Shown here piece after piece: positions 61,192-64,000 of a stretch of 64,000 bases of DNA. The DNA is taken from NCBI GenBank assembly GCA_007449985.2, contig VIIQ02000005.1, positions 1,054,001 through 1,118,000 of the forward strand, read 5' to 3'. Numbering within the stretch: the first letter of the stretch is position 1; each line of letters opens with the position of its first letter. This DNA comes from Desmodesmus armatus (taxonomy: Eukaryota; Chlorophyta; Chlorophyceae; Sphaeropleales; Scenedesmaceae). Below the pieces are notes generated by a model, which was not told the origin of the DNA, ran no database searches, and saw only the letters and a program-made list of their open reading frames with translations. The position numbers and the translations under genes are program-made.

Positions 61192-61840
61192 TAGCTGGTT
61201 GTTGGCCCCCGGCAGGGTCCCAGCATTGCAGCTGCCAGCCACGCAGCAATGTCAGGTGTCGCCGCACTGTTGATGTTGTTGGTACACCACTATTTTGCAG
61301 TTGACTACATCAAATGGCTAACAAGCTTTGTGTGTTTGTGTTGCCTTGCCTTGCCTTGCCTGGCCGTAGAGCCAGCCTGGCAGGATAGTGGCTGTATCAT
61401 AAGTTGTGGTTGCTCGGTCAGGCCTTCTGCACTAGCAAGTTGCCCTTGTGTTTTTGTTCTATGTACGCCTACGATTCCCACAGATGTTGGCTGACATCTC
61501 TGTTTGCCGATATCACTTGCTGGTCCGAGTAACGCGCCAAAACCTGAAACCAGCGTAGCGTTGAATTTGCGTGGTCGATGCTGTGTGCTTGACTCTTTGA
61601 ACCTCGAACATTCTTTCCAGTTTCAAGCAGGCCTTCTGTGGCTGTCCTTTTTGTCAAGGTCGAGGCTCACCCACCTCCCTAATCCCCGCAGCACCCCTTT
61701 AGCAAACGGCACGTTAATTAATCACTCAACGTCACTTGAAAGTATAGGGTGCCGTGGTTGCTCTCCTGTGCGAAGCAAATTCAACCTTCCCGCCGTTCAG
61801 TTGAGCCGATCTTGGCACAGGGTCTCAAGAGCTTGCAACG
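61192..61840. other. intergenic region, promoter of the secreted repeat protein
   Basis: Lies between two + strand genes. It includes a short CCTTG repeat near 61343-61358. No other feature was seen. Confidence 0.45.
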
Positions 61841-64000
61841 ATGGACAGAAAGTTAGCAGCTATCATACTGGTAGTTATGGTGCTTGCAGGTAAGCTGCCT
61901 CGTGATGCTGGATGGAGTTGCATCGGCTGACCGCGGGACACAGCATCGATTTGCCTTTTGCCTTACGCCATTGTCATACCTAATCATCATAACTGTCCCG
62001 CACACCCTTGTTTAACGGGACTGCTTATTGCCCCTGCTGCCTTGCTCCCCCCTGCTGATACACCTCTGCTTTGGCAGGCTCGGAGGTGAGCGTGCTGTGT
62101 GGGTGTTGTGAAAGACCTCACATCAAAAGAACCACTGCCTCCAAGTTGCAGGTTCCAGCTTCAGCACTCACCGTTGACACCTACACTGCCTGCATGACTC
62201 TCAATTGCAACTGACCCTGCCGTGTGCAGGTCAAAGCCCAAGAGGAGCGCACAGCAACAGATGCAGCAGCTGCTGCAGCAGCTGACAGCCAGCAGCAGGT
62301 GATTGCAGGCGACCCAGCTTCCCTGGCAACTCTGGAGATCCCTGAGACAGACCTTGCCCCTGGTCTACCCACCCTCAACCTGACCAAGCTAACTCCCATC
62401 ATCCCCCTGCTGGCTGGCCTCAATGCCACTGTGCTTGTCAGCTGGGTGGATGTGGTTGAGAGGACACCTTCAGAGTCCCTGGCTCTGGTGGTGCCTGCCC
62501 TGAACAACCTAAATGCCAGCACCCTCGAGGCCTTTGTGGCTGCACTGCCTTACCTCAACTGGGAGACAATACTGGCCATCCTGCCCCTGGTGAATGAACT
62601 GCCTGCAAGCACTCTGACGTCCTACATCAACCTGCTGCAAGATGTGAGTGGAACAATTTAATCCGCATTTTGCCTGGCATGAGCGCAGGCATCGACACGG
62701 CACTGTGCTGCTTGCCCAACAGCATATGCGGGGGGGCTGTGACGTTCACACTCGCTTAGTGTTGCCATTGGCCAGACAACACGCAGCGGGGTCTTTGCCA
62801 GCCACACTTCATTGAACCTTGAAGTTTCTGTGCCGCTTGCTTACCCACTACTTACTTGCCCCCTGCCTGCATGTGCAGATTGACCCCAAGTGGCTTGAGC
62901 GGTTGCTGCCCGGCATTGTTGCCCTGGACCCCGACTGGGTCAACAAGGTGGTGCCAGCTGTGATCCGTGCCTTTGACCCTGACTACCTGGTGCGCCTGGT
63001 CAACGCCATTGCACCAGGACTCTCCAGGGTCAACCCTGACCTGCTGGTGGCGCTGCTGCCGCTGGTCAACACCATCAGCCTAGAGACATGGGCAAAGCTC
63101 ATTGAGCTGCTCAACATGATCACCATACCACAGGTGGGCATGCAATCAAAGGCGATAGCAGCTGAGCCTGAGGCTGTGCACTGGCAGCGGACTGCCCAAC
63201 TGACAGGTGGTGATGTAGCGGCGGCAGCAGCAGCAGCAGCCTCAGATGGCAGGTTGCGCACATAACCTATGCATGGTGGTGTTGACGGTCTGGTGTGGCG
63301 ATGAAAGCAATGCCACCACAATATGCCTTACCCACTGGAGTGTGAGATCTGATACTACTGTTGGTGTGGTGTGGTGTTCTGCTCCTCTGTGCAGCTGGAG
63401 TTCCTGCTGCACCTGCTGGACGTGACGGGTCCTATCCTGGACAAGATGGTGCGCATCCTCAACACCATGCGCCGCATGATCCCCATCGACAAGACCAACT
63501 ACATGGTAAGGGGTGTGCGCTGGGTGTAGCCTAGGTGTGTGTGTAGAGGCCTGCATCCATCCTCAGGGGTCCACCTCTGAATTGCAAACAGGCTGCTCAT
63601 GCTGTGCCGTCATTTTGTGGCATACCATCAGGCACCATGGTCGTCGAGCTTGGCCTGATTGATAGGGCTGGCAGCGTTGACCACCATGGACAGGCAGTTG
63701 GAGACAGGCAGCCCCAGCTGAATGAACAGATTGTCAGCACCCAGGTAGACCAACTGCATCCATGTCACACGACCAACGGACACTCACTCTCATTGTTGGT
63801 TTGGTGCATTCACTCATGTTACAGGGCAAGATCACAGTGTTCACCAAGCCCAAGGGCACCATTGGCCTGCAGGACAGCAGTGTCATCCTGGGTCGCAAGA
63901 TCCACCCACAGAGCCCCCCCAACAATGGCGCACCCCCCGCCCCCATCCCACCCCCAGTGCCTGCCCTGCCAAGGACACTCAACAGCTCAGCAAATGCAAC
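61841..64000 (+). CDS. secreted Leu/Pro-rich repeat protein, 3' end beyond window
   Basis: Exons 61841-61889, 62078-62085 (an 8-nt microexon), 62230-62643, 62879-63133, 63395-63505 and 63825 to the window end join in phase; at least 337 aa. The N-terminus MDRKLAAIILVVMVLAG is a clear signal peptide, with cleavage plausible after VKA (near residue 22). After an Ala-rich spacer come about ten helical repeats with a recurring LLPLVN/VVPAL core: IIPLLAGLNATVLVSW, ALVVPALNNLNASTLEAF, LAILPLVNELPASTL, WLERLLPGIVALDPDWV, KVVPAVIRAFDPDYLV, LLVALLPLVNTISLETW. The last exon turns proline-rich (APPAPIPPPVPALP). Several N-x-S/T sites suggest glycosylation. I recognise no named family. A cell-wall or extracellular role is only an inference from secretion. 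Confidence 0.72.

Noticed and set aside
1..64000. CRISPR arrays, bacterial operons, insertion sequences or viral genes
   Set aside because: No spaced direct repeats, transposase or integrase motifs, or viral proteins were recognised; the gene content and introns are nuclear algal throughout.

Overview
This window is intron-rich nuclear DNA of a green alga, most likely a trebouxiophyte-type chlorophyte. The evidence is the set of plastid-targeted green-lineage proteins (HCF101, a nuclear-encoded plastid bS16, PTST1 with its starch-binding module, plastid aspartate-semialdehyde dehydrogenase, a plastid-type pterin dehydratase), dense short GT-AG introns, and Ala/Gln-rich low-complexity stretches from CAG/CTG runs. 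All gene models below are my own spliced reconstructions, built by checking reading phase across GT-AG (sometimes GC-AG) introns. Nothing was searched in a database.

Layout. 0.2-12.7 kb: a CCDC180-like coiled-coil gene (-), GOT1 (-), a 154-aa orphan (+), cutC (-), a small EFCAB10-like gene with RIIa and EF-hand parts (-), and a p47/Shp1 UBX-domain cofactor (+). 14.2-17.9 kb: plastid bS16 (-) and HCF101 (-). 18.5-28.1 kb: a complete FANCD2 gene (+) of about 26 exons. 29.2-33.4 kb: PTST1 (-) and an MAM33/p32 protein (+), divergently transcribed. 34-41 kb: two divergent CK1-type kinases head to head. 41.7-48.6 kb: an unidentified plastid membrane protein (-) and a 14-exon gene joining FHA, RING, armadillo repeats and a C-terminal membrane anchor (+). 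49.3-55.4 kb: an LDAH-type lipid hydrolase (-) and aspartate-semialdehyde dehydrogenase (+). 56.2-61.2 kb: Rab GDI (-) and a pterin-4a-carbinolamine dehydratase (+). 61.8-64 kb: the 5' part of a secreted leucine/proline-rich repeat protein (+), which runs off the window.

Most genes are housekeeping and not functionally linked. Themes that emerge are plastid biogenesis (bS16, HCF101, PTST1, ASADH, PCD), membrane traffic (GOT1, GDI, p47) and genome integrity or phospho-signalling (FANCD2, the FHA-RING-ARM protein, the CK1-like pair). Two or three genes at the left end look cilium-related, which would fit an alga with a motile stage. The best candidates for something undescribed are the FHA-RING-ARM-membrane protein, the secreted repeat protein with its 8-nt microexon, and the divergent CK1-like pair.
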